Assembly (NCBI RefSeq): GCF_003702705.1
Contig: NZ_QZMN01000014.1
Span: forward strand, 1-64,000
Length of the DNA stretch: 64,000 nt
Source: Ornithinimicrobium cerasi
Lineage (GTDB): Bacteria; Actinomycetota; Actinomycetes; Actinomycetales; Dermatophilaceae
Direction: 5' to 3'
The notes beneath the pieces were generated by a model. It did not search any database. It was not told the DNA's origin and saw only the letters and a list, made by a program, of their open reading frames with translations. Positions 53,445-64,000 of this stretch are shown here, one piece after another; the stretch's first letter is position 1; each line of letters starts with the position of its first letter. The translations under genes were made by a program, and so were the position numbers.

Positions 53445-53457
53445 ACGCCGGGTGACC
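53440..53457 (-). promoter_or_regulatory. PHO box upstream of pstS
   Basis: Read on the minus strand, GGTCACC and GTTCACC are spaced 11 bp start to start, matching the direct-repeat units (GTTCACC) bound by actinobacterial PhoP. It overlaps the end of the CYTH-CHAD gene and lies about 140 bp before pstS. Confidence 0.65.
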
Positions 53458-53458
53458 A

Positions 53459-53480
53459 GGGGGTAGATCCTCGTACCCCC
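53459..53480. terminator. hairpin after CYTH-CHAD gene
   Basis: GGGGGTA (53459-53465) and TACCCCC (53474-53480) form a perfect 7-bp stem with an 8-nt loop, 15 bp after the stop codon. No T-run follows, so a terminator role is only likely. Confidence 0.45.
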
Positions 53481-53599
53481 AAGCGTCACCTGCCGGACAG
53501 GAACGGGCCGTAGGACATTCATGTCGTTCCTCTTCCATGGGGTTGCTGGCACCGCCAGCAGCGGACACCGCTCCGCGATCCGGTACGAAAGGAATCCCC

Positions 53600-54622
53600 G
53601 TGTCCCTTCGGCACAACACCCTGGCCCGCGCCTCCGTCGTGGCCGCCGCCCTCCTGGCGCTGACCGCCTGCGGCGACGACGCGGACGGCGCGACCGACGA
53701 GACCACCTCTGCCGCCGCGGGATCGGAGGACGGCGCCGACGAGGAGTCGGAGGGCGGCATGGCCCTCGCCGGCGACATCGCCATCGACGGCTCGTCCACC
53801 GTGACGCCCCTGACCGAGCCCGCCGCCGAGCTGTTCATGCAGGAGAACCCCGACGTGCGCATCGCCGTCGGCACCTCCGGCACCGGTGGCGGCTTCGAGA
53901 AGTTCTGCGCCGGCGAGACCGACATCTCGATGGCGTCCCGCCAGATCGACGAGGAGGAGATCGCCGCCTGTGAGGAGGCCGGGATCACCTTCGAGGAGCT
54001 CGGAGTCGCCAACGACGGCCTGGCTGTCGTCGTCAACCCCGAGAACGACTGGGCCACCTGCCTCACGGTGGATGAGCTCAACGCTGCGTGGAGGGACGGT
54101 TCGACCGTCCAGTCCTGGTCCGACATCAACCCGGAGTTCCCGGACGAGGCGATCGCCCTGTACGGCCCCGGCACCGACTCCGGCACCTTCGACTACTTCA
54201 CGGACGCCATCAACGGGGAGGAGGGCAACATCCGCCAGGACTACAACGACATCGGCGAGGACGACAACGCCGCGGTCACCGGCGTGTCCGGGGAGGTCGG
54301 CGCGATGGCGTTCATCCCGCTCTCCTTCGTCCTCGAGGCAGGCGACCAGGTCAAGGCCATCGAGGTCGAGAACGAGGCCGGCGAGTGCGTCGCCCCCACC
54401 AACGAGACCGTCCAGGCGGGCGACTACAACCCGCTCGGCCGTGAGCTCTTCATCTACCCCAAGGGTGAGTCCATCGCGGACAAGCCGGAGGTCAAGGCCT
54501 TCGCGGAGTTCTACGTGAACAACTCCGACGAGATCGCCGAGGCGGCCGGGTTCATCGCGCTGACCGAGGAGCAGAAGGCGGAGGCGCTCGAGCAGATCGC
54601 CACCCTCGGCGGCGGTCGCTGA
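53600..54622 (+). CDS. pstS: phosphate ABC transporter substrate-binding lipoprotein PstS (copy 1)
   Basis: Lipoprotein of 340 aa. Signal peptide LARASVVAAALLALTAC (lipobox LTAC) is followed by an acidic spacer. The phosphate-binding segments are IDGSSTVTPLTEPAAELF, VGTSGTGGGFEKFC, DISMASRQID and YGPGTDSGTFDYF. It captures orthophosphate outside the membrane and hands it to PstC/PstA. The GTG with GGAAT upstream fits the signal peptide; the longer frame does not. First gene of pstSCAB, with a PHO box upstream. Confidence 0.95.
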   Translation: MSLRHNTLARASVVAAALLALTACGDDADGATDETTSAAAGSEDGADEESEGGMALAGDIAIDGSSTVTPLTEPAAELFMQENPDVRIAVGTSGTGGGFEKFCAGETDISMASRQIDEEEIAACEEAGITFEELGVANDGLAVVVNPENDWATCLTVDELNAAWRDGSTVQSWSDINPEFPDEAIALYGPGTDSGTFDYFTDAINGEEGNIRQDYNDIGEDDNAAVTGVSGEVGAMAFIPLSFVLEAGDQVKAIEVENEAGECVAPTNETVQAGDYNPLGRELFIYPKGESIADKPEVKAFAEFYVNNSDEIAEAAGFIALTEEQKAEALEQIATLGGGR

Positions 54623-54654
54623 AGCACCCACGACCAGGACCGAGGAGGCCCCCG

Positions 54655-55635
54655 ATGACCACCACCGCACGCGCACCGTCGGCGCGCGTCGACAACCCCC
54701 TCCCCACGGTGTCGCTGAGCAAGAGCTCGCCACGCCACGGTGAGAAGGTCGTCGTCGGCTGGCTGTTCCTCTGTGCGGCCTTCTCGGTCCTGGTCACGGT
54801 CGGGATCGTGCTCTCGCTGATCCCGCCCACGATCGAGTTCTTCAACCGCGTCGCGCCGGCTGACTTCTTCTCCACGGACTTCTGGGCGCCCACGAACTCC
54901 GGCAACCCCGGCTTCGGCGTCCTGCGGCTCATCGTCGGCACCCTGAACGTCACCCTGTGGGCGCTGCTCATCGCCATCCCGGCGGGGCTGGGGGCGGCCA
55001 TCTACCTCAGCGAGTATGCCGGCCGCACGTCCCGCAAGATCCTCAAGCCCGTGCTGGAGGTCCTCGAGGGCGTCCCCACCGTGGCCTACGGGTTCTTCGC
55101 GCTGACCTTCGTCACACCGATCCTCCGGGAGATCTGGCCGACCTTCCTGCCGGGCAGGCTCGGTGAGCCGCCCGGCATCTTCTCCGCCGCCTCGGCGGGT
55201 CTCGTCATGGGGGTGATGATCATCCCGACCGTCGCCTCCATCTCCCAGGACGCGATGTCCGCCGTCCCCTCCGGCCTGCGCCAGGCCGCCTACGGCCTCG
55301 GGAGCACCCGGATGCAGGTGGCGACGAGGGTCGTGGTGCCCGCAGCGATGTCGGGCATCGTCGCCAGCTTCGTGCTCGGCGTCTCGCGAGCCATCGGCGA
55401 GACGATGATCGTGCTGCTGGCGGCCGGGGCCGCGGCCAACCTCACGATGTGGCCGAACGACTCGGTGCTGACGATGACCACGTTCATCGCACGGACCTCC
55501 ACCGGCGACATCGGCACGGGCACGACCACGTACTACACGATCTTCGCGGTCGGCTCGGTGCTCTTCGTCATGACCTTCCTCATGAACATGGTCAGCATCG
55601 CGCTGGTCCGACGCTTCCGGGAGACCTACGAATGA
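54655..55635 (+). CDS. pstC: phosphate ABC transporter permease PstC (copy 1)
   Basis: Permease of 326 aa with six membrane helices and the binding-protein-dependent transport EAA loop (RQAAYGLGSTRMQVATRVVV). VLEGVPTVAYGFFALTFVTP is the PstC-typical helix pair and SRAIGETMIVLLAAGAAANL follows the EAA loop. GAGGAGG precedes the ATG. It forms the inner-membrane channel with PstA. Confidence 0.96.
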   Translation: MTTTARAPSARVDNPLPTVSLSKSSPRHGEKVVVGWLFLCAAFSVLVTVGIVLSLIPPTIEFFNRVAPADFFSTDFWAPTNSGNPGFGVLRLIVGTLNVTLWALLIAIPAGLGAAIYLSEYAGRTSRKILKPVLEVLEGVPTVAYGFFALTFVTPILREIWPTFLPGRLGEPPGIFSAASAGLVMGVMIIPTVASISQDAMSAVPSGLRQAAYGLGSTRMQVATRVVVPAAMSGIVASFVLGVSRAIGETMIVLLAAGAAANLTMWPNDSVLTMTTFIARTSTGDIGTGTTTYYTIFAVGSVLFVMTFLMNMVSIALVRRFRETYE

Positions 55636-56555
55636 ACGGTGCGAACCGCGTCGCGGTGGCCGGTGCCCGCCGCACCACCGAGCTCCGTCTGGACGGCAGC
55701 GGCCGGGGCGGCAGGTGGAAGGGCGAGGTCTTCCGCGCCCTGCTGATCTTCTGCCTGGTGATCGCCTTCGTCACCCTGCTGGCCGTCATCGTCCAGGCGT
55801 CCGTGCGCGGGATGCCCCGCATCGACCTCAACCTCATCACCCAGATGCCCTCCACGCTCGACCGGGAGACCTCGGGCATGCAGTCGGCCATCTTCGGCAC
55901 GATCTACGTGATGGTCGGCCTGATCGTGACGGTGGTGCCCATCGGCGTGTCCGCGGCCATCTTCCTCGAGGAGTTCGCCGACGGCACGAAGTGGTGGGTG
56001 CGCTTCATCGAGCTCAACGTCCAGAACCTGGCCGCCGTCCCCTCGATCGTCTTCGGCATCCTCGGCCTGGCCTTCATCGTCCGCGGGCCCCTCGACCTCG
56101 GGACCGTCGCCTACGCCGGCTCGCTGACCCTGGCCCTGCTGGTGCTGCCCACCGTGATCCTCGCCTCGCGCGAGGCCATCCGGGCCGTCCCCACCAGCCT
56201 GCGGCAGGCCTCGCTCGGGCTGGGGGCCACGAAGTGGCAGACGATCTGGCACCACGTCCTGCCGTCGGCGGTCCCGGGGATCGTCACCGGCACCATCCTC
56301 GCCCTCTCCCGCGCCATCGGCGAGACCGCGCCGCTGCTGCTCGTGGGGGCCACGGTGTTCGTCACCTACAACCCGGACGGCTTCTTCGAGGGGGCCTACA
56401 CCGTGCTGCCGGTCCAGATCTTCCAGTGGGCCGTCCGGCCCCAGGAGGAGTTCCGCATCCTCGCCGCCGCCGGGATCATCCTGCTCCTCGCCGTCCTGCT
56501 GGTGATGAACTCCATCGCCATCTGGATCCGCAACAAGTACACCCGTGACGCATGA
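55632..56555 (+). CDS. pstA: phosphate ABC transporter permease PstA (copy 1)
   Basis: Permease of 307 aa with six helices. Motifs are [37 protein letters not shown] and the EAA loop [20 protein letters not shown] followed by [15 protein letters not shown]. The ATG overlaps the pstC stop as ATGA, giving tight coupling. The longer frame upstream is inside pstC and not used. Confidence 0.96.
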   Translation: MNGANRVAVAGARRTTELRLDGSGRGGRWKGEVFRALLIFCLVIAFVTLLAVIVQASVRGMPRIDLNLITQMPSTLDRETSGMQSAIFGTIYVMVGLIVTVVPIGVSAAIFLEEFADGTKWWVRFIELNVQNLAAVPSIVFGILGLAFIVRGPLDLGTVAYAGSLTLALLVLPTVILASREAIRAVPTSLRQASLGLGATKWQTIWHHVLPSAVPGIVTGTILALSRAIGETAPLLLVGATVFVTYNPDGFFEGAYTVLPVQIFQWAVRPQEEFRILAAAGIILLLAVLLVMNSIAIWIRNKYTRDA

Positions 56556-56586
56556 CCGCCGCGTCCCCTTCCCTCAAGGACCTGCC

Positions 56587-57426
56587 ATGACCGAGCCCAG
56601 CGTGACGCACCCCTACACGCCGCAGCAGGAGCTCCCCGACCACCCGGTGCCGGTGATGCAGACCCGCAGCCTCAACGTCTTCTACGGCGGGTTCCACGCC
56701 GTCCACGACGTCGACCTGGCCTTCGGCCACCACGAGATCACGGCGTTGATCGGACCCTCCGGGTGCGGCAAGTCGACGGTGCTGCGCTGCCTCAACCGGA
56801 TGAACGACCTCGTGCCGTCGGCGCGGGTCGAGGGCGAGGTCCTCTACCACGACCAGGACGTCTACGCCCCGTCCGTGGACCCCATCGAGGTCCGTCGCCA
56901 CATCGGCATGGTCTTCCAGAAGGCCAACCCCTTCCCCAAGTCTATCTACGACAACGTCGCCTACGGCCCTCGTGTCACCGGGATGAAGGTCGACAGCATG
57001 GACGACCACGTGGAGAGGTGCCTGCGCGGGGCGGCGCTCTGGGACGAGGTCAAGGACAAGCTCAAGGAGTCGGGCTACAGCCTCTCCGGCGGCCAGCAGC
57101 AGCGCCTGTGCATCGCCCGCGCCATCGCCACCGAGCCGGACGTCATCCTCATGGACGAGCCGTGCTCGGCCCTGGACCCGATCGCGACCGCCGCCATCGA
57201 GGACCTCATGCTGCAGCTGCGCGAGCAGTACACGATCGTCATCGTCACCCACAACATGCAGCAGGCGGCCAGGGTGTCGGACCGCACCGCCTTCTTCACC
57301 GCGCGCCCCGACGAGACCACCGGCAACCGGACCGGTCTCCTCGTCGAGTTCGACAAGACGTCGACCATCTTCGAGAACCCCTCGGACCAGCGCACCGAGG
57401 ACTACATCTCCGGCCGCTTCGGCTGA
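56587..57426 (+). CDS. pstB: phosphate ABC transporter ATPase PstB
   Basis: ATPase of 279 aa. Walker [10 protein letters not shown], PstB-typical [27 protein letters not shown], the signature [15 protein letters not shown], and Walker [13 protein letters not shown]. It drives phosphate uptake with PstC/PstA. The ATG at 56587 follows AAGGA and gives the normal PstB length. Its 3' end overlaps the convergent macro-domain gene by 25 bp. No phoU follows. Confidence 0.97.
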   Translation: MTEPSVTHPYTPQQELPDHPVPVMQTRSLNVFYGGFHAVHDVDLAFGHHEITALIGPSGCGKSTVLRCLNRMNDLVPSARVEGEVLYHDQDVYAPSVDPIEVRRHIGMVFQKANPFPKSIYDNVAYGPRVTGMKVDSMDDHVERCLRGAALWDEVKDKLKESGYSLSGGQQQRLCIARAIATEPDVILMDEPCSALDPIATAAIEDLMLQLREQYTIVIVTHNMQQAARVSDRTAFFTARPDETTGNRTGLLVEFDKTSTIFENPSDQRTEDYISGRFG

Positions 57427-57944
57427 CCGGGACCCAGGGCCGCCTCGAACTCCCGCAGGACGTCGGGGCTGAACAGCACGAACCGGACGTCCGTCACCGA
57501 GGGGTGCAGGTCCGCCGCGCCCCGCACGGTGGCCACCGCCACGCGCGCGACCTCCGCCGGGTCCCACCCGTAGATCCCCGCGCTCACCGCAGGGAAGGCG
57601 ACGGAGGTGGCACCGACCTGCGCGGCCTCCTCCAGGCTGCGGCGGAAGCAGGACGCCAGCAGCGCCGGGTCGGTCTGGCCCCGGTGGCGGTCGGGACCGA
57701 CGGTGTGCACGACCCAGCGCGCGGGCAGTCTCCCGGCCCCGGTGACCACCGCCTCCCCGACCGGCAGCCCGCCGGGCCAGCGGTCCGCCCGCACCCGGCG
57801 GCACTCCGCGAGCAGGTCCGGCCCCGCGGCCCGGTGGATCGCACCGTCGACGCCACCGCCGCCCAGGAGCGATGGGTTGGCGGCGTTGACGACGGCGTCG
57901 ACCCGCTCGGTGGTGATGTCGCCCAGGCGGCAGGTGATGCGCAT
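57402..57944 (-). CDS. macro-domain protein (O-acetyl-ADP-ribose deacetylase type)
   Basis: Macro-domain protein of 180 aa. [34 protein letters not shown] and [15 protein letters not shown] are the ADP-ribose-binding loops, including the Asn-Ala-Ala-Asn motif and the GIYG loop of MacroD/YmdB enzymes. Such proteins remove ADP-ribose or hydrolyse O-acetyl-ADP-ribose. It is convergent with pstB, so the two may interfere when both are transcribed. Confidence 0.92.
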   Translation of the reverse strand: MRITCRLGDITTERVDAVVNAANPSLLGGGGVDGAIHRAAGPDLLAECRRVRADRWPGGLPVGEAVVTGAGRLPARWVVHTVGPDRHRGQTDPALLASCFRRSLEEAAQVGATSVAFPAVSAGIYGWDPAEVARVAVATVRGAADLHPSVTDVRFVLFSPDVLREFEAALGPGQPKRPEM

Positions 57945-58053
57945 ACCGCCAGCCTGTCACCCGTCGGGGCGAGAGGGTGCGCACGGCGTCCCGCCGCTGC
58001 TGCACAATTCCCTCCTGGGCCGCTCCGCTGCGACCGGGACGAGGAGGTATGCC

Positions 58054-58866
58054 GTGACGCTCGCCTTCGTGGTCGCCCTGCTCGCCGGCCTGTCCACCGT
58101 CGTGGGCGGCTGGCTGGGCACCCGGGACGGCCTGCTGCGCCGCGACCTGCTCGCCTCCGCCCTTGCCTTCGCCGCCGGGCTGATGATCACGATCTCGGTG
58201 GTCGAGATCGCCCCGGCGGCGCTGCGGTCGTTGTCCGACGTCGTCGGGACGCAGGGTGCGCTGGCGTGGGTGGGCGGCGCGGGGGTCGTGGGGGTGCTGG
58301 CGGTGGTGGCGATCGACAGGGTCATCCCCCACGACGTCAACCCGGCCGAGCTCGAGGGCGGCGAGCAGCTCGGGCGGATCGCGGAGGGGCAGGTCGACGG
58401 GCGGCTGCTGCGCAGCGGGGTGCTGCTGGCCGCCGTCGTCGGGCTGCACAACCTGCCGGAGGGGCTGGCGACGTTCGTCGCGACGCTCGAGCAGCCGACC
58501 GGCGGGATCACCCTGGCCGTGGCCATCGCGATCCACAACGTCCCCGAGGGCCTGGCCGTCGCGGCCCCCATCTACGCCGCGACCCGGAGCCGTGTGCAGG
58601 CGCTGACCTGGGCCACCATCTCCGGGCTCGCCGAGCCGTTCGGGGCGATCGTGGGCTACCTCCTGCTGCGCGCGGTGCTCCCTGAGGAGTGGCTGATCCT
58701 CTCCCTCGCGCTCGTCGCCGGGATGATGCTCGCCGTGAGCTTCCTCGAGCTGCTGCCGGCGGCGCGGCGCTACGAGACCCACTACACGCAGTCGCTCGTC
58801 GGCTTCTTCCTCGGCGCCGTGGTCATGGTCCTCTCGCTCCAGCTGCTCGCCGGGCCGCTCGCCTGA
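58054..58866 (+). CDS. ZIP family metal transporter (ZupT-like)
   Basis: Transporter of 270 aa with eight hydrophobic helices. The paired metal-site motifs are HNLPEGLATFV in helix 4 and HNVPEGLAVAAPIY in helix 5, as in ZupT-type ZIP proteins that import zinc, iron or manganese. A His/Asp/Glu-containing loop (VIPHDVNPAELEGGEQ) lies between helices 3 and 4. The GTG follows GAGGAGG by 6 nt; the frame extending upstream is not supported. Confidence 0.92.
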   Translation: MTLAFVVALLAGLSTVVGGWLGTRDGLLRRDLLASALAFAAGLMITISVVEIAPAALRSLSDVVGTQGALAWVGGAGVVGVLAVVAIDRVIPHDVNPAELEGGEQLGRIAEGQVDGRLLRSGVLLAAVVGLHNLPEGLATFVATLEQPTGGITLAVAIAIHNVPEGLAVAAPIYAATRSRVQALTWATISGLAEPFGAIVGYLLLRAVLPEEWLILSLALVAGMMLAVSFLELLPAARRYETHYTQSLVGFFLGAVVMVLSLQLLAGPLA

Positions 58867-58880
58867 CGTCCGAAGCCGCA

Positions 58881-58914
58881 GTGGCGATTCTCGTGCGATC
58901 TGTCGGGTCGCCAC
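58881..58914. terminator. hairpin after ZIP gene
   Basis: GTGGCGA (58881-58887) and TCGCCAC (58908-58914) form a perfect 7-bp stem with a 20-nt loop, 14 bp after the stop. There is no T-run. Confidence 0.35.
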
Positions 58915-58930
58915 CACCGCCCATAGTCAA

Positions 58931-58990
58931 CGAGTGCACCAGATACTGCCGGGATCTCGAGCTGGGGCGCGCACATCCGGTGCACTCGTG
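58931..58990. repeat. solo palindrome between ZIP gene and clpB
   Basis: ACGAGTGCACC (58931-58941) pairs perfectly with GGTGCACTCGT (58980-58990), and the pairing continues inward (CAGAT with ATCCG, one mismatch), total 60 bp. It is similar in size to the nuclease-flanking palindromes but has its own sequence. No nuclease gene is near. Confidence 0.7.
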
Positions 58991-59056
58991 GCCTCGTTCC
59001 CCCTCGAGGATGTTTTCGGCGGGTACTGGTCACCCTGCATCACCGACGAGCGCAAA

Positions 59057-59077
59057 GTTGAGCGGAATACACTCAAC
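59057..59077. promoter_or_regulatory. HAIR operator upstream of clpB
   Basis: GTTGAGC, 7 nt, ACTCAAC: an almost complete HspR-associated inverted repeat, extended to AAAGTTGAG and CTCAACTTT by flanking bases. It lies about 66 bp before the clpB ATG. It matches HAIR 1 upstream of dnaK in both half-sites. Confidence 0.88.
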
Positions 59078-59142
59078 TTTGCACCGGTTGCACAGAGCAG
59101 AAGAGACCCAGCCGACCGAACGTCATACCCGAAGGGGAATCG

Positions 59143-61704
<2,562 letters not shown>

Positions 61705-61769
61705 GCCCAGGGGCGGCCGACCGGTCAACCCTCGCCCGGCGTCGGGCCGGTGAAGACTCGGGGCGCCTT

Positions 61770-61807
61770 GTTCACCCGTTGTTCACCCAGGTGACGACAG
61801 GGTGACA
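61770..61807 (+). promoter_or_regulatory. PHO box upstream of second pstS
   Basis: GTTCACC at 61770-61776 and 61781-61787 are spaced 11 bp. A further GGTGACG/GGTGACA pair (61790-61796, 61801-61807; the complement of GTCACC units) has the same spacing. Four half-sites in a row make a strong candidate for PhoP binding. A -10-like TACCGT follows at 61819-61824. Confidence 0.85.
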
Positions 61808-61901
61808 CCGAGGTGTCCTACCGTCAGGCTCGGCCAGCGGTGTCCGCGCAGACGGGTCGTGCTCGGCTGCGGCCTCCCGCCCCCGTCCAGAGAGGACCCC
61901 C

Positions 61902-62987
61902 GTGCTGCCCAGCCGGCTTCCCGCCGCCCTCGCCCTGACCCTGACGCTTCCCCTCCTCGCCGCGTGCGGCAACGACGACCCGACGGGTGCTCTCGCCGCT
62001 GCCGAGGGCGGGCTGCTCACGGGTGACATCAAGGCGTCGGGCTCCTCGGCGCAGGAAGCCGCGATGACTGCCTGGATCGCCGGCTACCAGTCGCACCAGC
62101 CGGGGGTGCTCGTGCAGTACGACGCGATCGGCTCCGGGGGCGGGCGCGAGAACCTCATCGCCGGCGCGACGGACCTGGGCGGGACCGACGCGTTCCTGGA
62201 CGAGAAGGAGCGGGAGGCGGTCGAGGCGTCGTGCGGCCCCGGCGGCGCCCTGCACGTGCCGGTCTACATCTCACCGATCGCCCTGCCCTACAACCTCCCC
62301 GGGGTGGAGGGGCTGCAGCTGAGGCCGGCGACCATCGCGGGGATCATGGACCTGCGGATCACGAGCTGGGACGACCCGGCGATCCAGGAGGACAACCCGG
62401 GCACCGACCTCCCCGCCACGGACATCACCGTCGTGCACCGCTCGGACGACTCCGGCACCACGGAGAACTTCCTGGAGTACCTCACCGCGGCCGCGCCCGA
62501 GGCGTGGCCCCACGAGGTCGACAAGGCGTGGCCGGTCCCCGCCGAGGCCGCCCCCCAGAACACGGGCGTCATCCAGGTCGTCGAGTCGACCGAGGGGGCC
62601 ATCGGCTACGCCGACGCCTCCGTCGTCACCGGGTCGTCGGTGGCGGTCGGGGTCGGCGGGGAGTTCGTGACCTTCTCGCCCGAGGCCGCCGCCCGCGTGG
62701 TCGACGCCTCCGAGCCGGTCGTCACCGGCGTCCCCGGTGACCTCGCCCTGGACCTCGCCCGCGACACCACAGCCTCCGGGGCCTACCCCATCGTCCTCGT
62801 GTCCTACCACGTCGCGTGCACCTCCTACGAGCGGGCGTCGAGGGCGGAGCTGGTCAAGGACTTCCTCCACTACGTCGTCTCCGAGGAGGGTCAGGCGACG
62901 GCCGCGGAGGCGGCCGGGTCCTCGCCGATCTCGGACTCCCTCCGGGAGCAGGCGGACTCGCTCATCGACACCATCGACGCCGGTTGA
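61902..62987 (+). CDS. pstS: phosphate-binding lipoprotein PstS (copy 2)
   Basis: Lipoprotein of 361 aa with signal MLPSRLPAALALTLTLPLLAAC (lipobox LAAC). Phosphate-contact segments are KASGSSAQEAAMTAWIAGYQ, GSGGGRENLIAGATDLGGTD and VHRSDDSGTTENFLEYL. It is clearly divergent from copy 1 and closer to the PstS of Streptomyces/Mycobacterium type with the LPYNLPG motif. The GTG start follows GAGAGGACCC. It heads a second pst operon with a strong PHO box. Confidence 0.95.
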   Translation: MLPSRLPAALALTLTLPLLAACGNDDPTGALAAAEGGLLTGDIKASGSSAQEAAMTAWIAGYQSHQPGVLVQYDAIGSGGGRENLIAGATDLGGTDAFLDEKEREAVEASCGPGGALHVPVYISPIALPYNLPGVEGLQLRPATIAGIMDLRITSWDDPAIQEDNPGTDLPATDITVVHRSDDSGTTENFLEYLTAAAPEAWPHEVDKAWPVPAEAAPQNTGVIQVVESTEGAIGYADASVVTGSSVAVGVGGEFVTFSPEAAARVVDASEPVVTGVPGDLALDLARDTTASGAYPIVLVSYHVACTSYERASRAELVKDFLHYVVSEEGQATAAEAAGSSPISDSLREQADSLIDTIDAG

Positions 62988-63012
62988 GCACCCGGCCGAC
63001 CCGAAGGACTCC

Positions 63013-63954
63013 ATGACGACCTCGACCAGACCTGCCCGCCGGAGGCCGGCGGCCCCCCGGCGGCCGGGCGACCTGGCGTTCGCCGGCCTCTCGCTCGGGT
63101 CGGCGAGCCTGATCCTCCTCGTGCTGGCCGGGGTGGCCTTCTTCCTCGCGCGGGAGGGGGTGCCCGCGCTCACCGCGGACCCGGAGGAGGTGACCGGCGG
63201 GGCCGGGTTCGGCCGCTACGTCCTGCCGCTGGTCATCGGCACGGTCATCAGCTCGGTCATCGCGATGGTCGTGGCCACCCCGGTGGCGGTCGGCATCGCG
63301 CTGTTCATCTCGCACTACGCGCCCCGGCGGGTCGGGACGGCCGTCGGCTTCGTGGTGGACCTCCTCGCCGCCGTCCCGTCCGTGGTGTTCGGGATGTGGG
63401 GGCTGGCGGTGCTCGCCCCCCAGCTCGGCCCGCTCTTCGGCTGGCTCGAGCGCAACCTCGGCTTCCTTCCGTTCTTCGGCGAGGCGTCAGCGACCGGCCG
63501 CACCCTGCTGACCGCCTCGATCGTGCTGGCCGTGATGATCCTGCCGATCATCACGTCCGTCTCCCGGGAGGTCTTCCTCCAGACCCCGCGCCTGCACGAG
63601 GAGGCGGCCCTGGCCCTCGGCGCCACCAAGTGGGAGATGATCCGCACCGCCGTGCTCCCGTTCGGGACCCCCGGCGTGGTGGGCGGCACGATGCTGGGCC
63701 TGGGCCGGGCCCTCGGCGAGACGATGGCCGTCGCCATCATCCTCGCCCCCGGCGCCCTGAGCTGGAACCTGCTGGGCAGCGGGAACAAGACCATCCCCTC
63801 CGAGATCGCCCTCAACTTCCCCGAGGCCGCGGGCCTGCGGCTCTCGGAGCTGATCGCCGCGGGCCTGGTCCTCTTCCTCATCACGCTCGCCGTCAACCTC
63901 GTCGCCCGGTGGATCGTCGCGCGCCGGGCCGCGTTCTCGGGAGCCGGCGGATGA
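63013..63954 (+). CDS. pstC: phosphate permease PstC (copy 2)
   Basis: Permease of 313 aa with six helices. After an Arg/Pro-rich N-terminus (RPARRRPAAPRRPGDLAFAG) come FISHYAPRRVGTAVGFVVDL, LLAAVPSVVFGMWGLAVLAP and the EAA loop EEAALALGATKWEMIRTAVL followed by GRALGETMAVAIILAPG. It lies 25 bp after pstS copy 2 with a GAAGGA site. Confidence 0.95.
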   Translation: MTTSTRPARRRPAAPRRPGDLAFAGLSLGSASLILLVLAGVAFFLAREGVPALTADPEEVTGGAGFGRYVLPLVIGTVISSVIAMVVATPVAVGIALFISHYAPRRVGTAVGFVVDLLAAVPSVVFGMWGLAVLAPQLGPLFGWLERNLGFLPFFGEASATGRTLLTASIVLAVMILPIITSVSREVFLQTPRLHEEAALALGATKWEMIRTAVLPFGTPGVVGGTMLGLGRALGETMAVAIILAPGALSWNLLGSGNKTIPSEIALNFPEAAGLRLSELIAAGLVLFLITLAVNLVARWIVARRAAFSGAGG

Positions 63955-64000
63955 GCGCCCCCCTCCGGCCGGCCCCGCCCGTCGTGCCACCGCCGCCCCC
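63951..64000 (+). CDS. pstA: start of pstA (copy 2), cut by window end
   Basis: The ATG overlaps the pstC stop as ATGA. The 16 visible codons (MSAPLRPAPPVVPPPP) are Pro-rich, too few to show helices. PstA is inferred from the gene order and coupling only. Confidence 0.6.
   Translation, partial: MSAPLRPAPPVVPPPP

Noticed and set aside
56476-58917. Long minus-strand open frame of 813 codons
   Set aside because: Antisense to pstB and the ZIP gene, with no recognisable domain; it only overlaps the true macro-domain gene in another frame.

Overview
The window is very GC-rich (about 73% by eye) and gene-dense. It looks like the chromosome of an actinobacterium of the order Micrococcales, probably Intrasporangiaceae or Ornithinimicrobiaceae. 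The clues are a dnaK-grpE-dnaJ-hspR operon with HAIR operators, GTTCACC-type PHO boxes, actinobacterial-type PaaN, AbiEi/DUF559 nuclease-like paralogues, and mostly leaderless genes whose -10 box (TANNNT or close to it) lies 6-8 nt before the start codon. The family assignment is inference. I found no rRNA, tRNA, CRISPR array or intact prophage.

Layout. 1-7.5 kb: a stub of an upstream gene, then an FtsX/MacB-type ABC exporter operon (two large permeases and an ATPase with an AbrB-like tail). 7.5-17.5 kb: phenylacetate genes (paaK, a thioesterase, 3-hydroxyacyl-CoA dehydrogenase, paaN), interrupted by the first AbiEi-DUF559 nuclease-like gene, an ABC-F ATPase and a pyrimidine-dimer-glycosylase-like fusion; a NUDIX gene follows. 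17.6-28 kb: an alpha/beta hydrolase, an operon of DUF2254, MscS, glycosyltransferase and deoD, a large GT2 glycosyltransferase, a secreted sugar dehydrogenase, a membrane protein and a patatin. 28-39 kb: the second and third AbiEi-DUF559 genes, each beside a UvrA-like ABC ATPase, with a GlgC-like nucleotidyltransferase, an FMN reductase, an apparently dead alpha/beta hydrolase and an enoyl-CoA hydratase between them. 39-41 kb: DoxX-like protein, flavodoxin-like oxidoreductase, AMIN-like lipoprotein. 41-42.5 kb: a lower-GC scar of a Tn7-like transposon (frameshifted tnsA, tnsB stub, end repeats, one lipoprotein). 42.6-47 kb: heat-shock operon. 47-53.4 kb: threonine dehydratase, AAA ATPase, MFS pump, small lipoprotein, GNAT, RraB-like, CYTH-CHAD. 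53.4-64 kb: complete pstSCAB, macro-domain protein, ZIP transporter, clpB, and a second pstS-pstC-pstA set cut by the window end.

How the genes work together. HspR (46.6 kb) should repress both its own dnaK operon (two HAIR sites) and the distant clpB (one HAIR site). DnaK-GrpE-DnaJ and ClpB together form the disaggregation system. The two pst loci each carry paired 11-bp PHO repeats and are probably both under PhoP. PaaK, PaaN, the dehydrogenase and the thioesterase cover activation, ring opening and beta-oxidation of phenylacetate, but paaABCDE are not here.

Most unusual signal. All three AbiEi-DUF559 genes are bracketed on both sides by a pair of roughly 50-72 bp palindromes. The two members of each pair resemble each other (about 79-86% by hand alignment) but differ from one gene to the next. 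This recalls REP palindromes flanking REP-associated transposases, but with a Vsr/PD-(D/E)XK-like nuclease in their place. All three also adjoin an ABC-class ATPase gene. A second pattern is the word GGCATACC/GGTATGCC, which acts as the -10 region of many leaderless genes and also recurs inside genes at the cost of rare codons.
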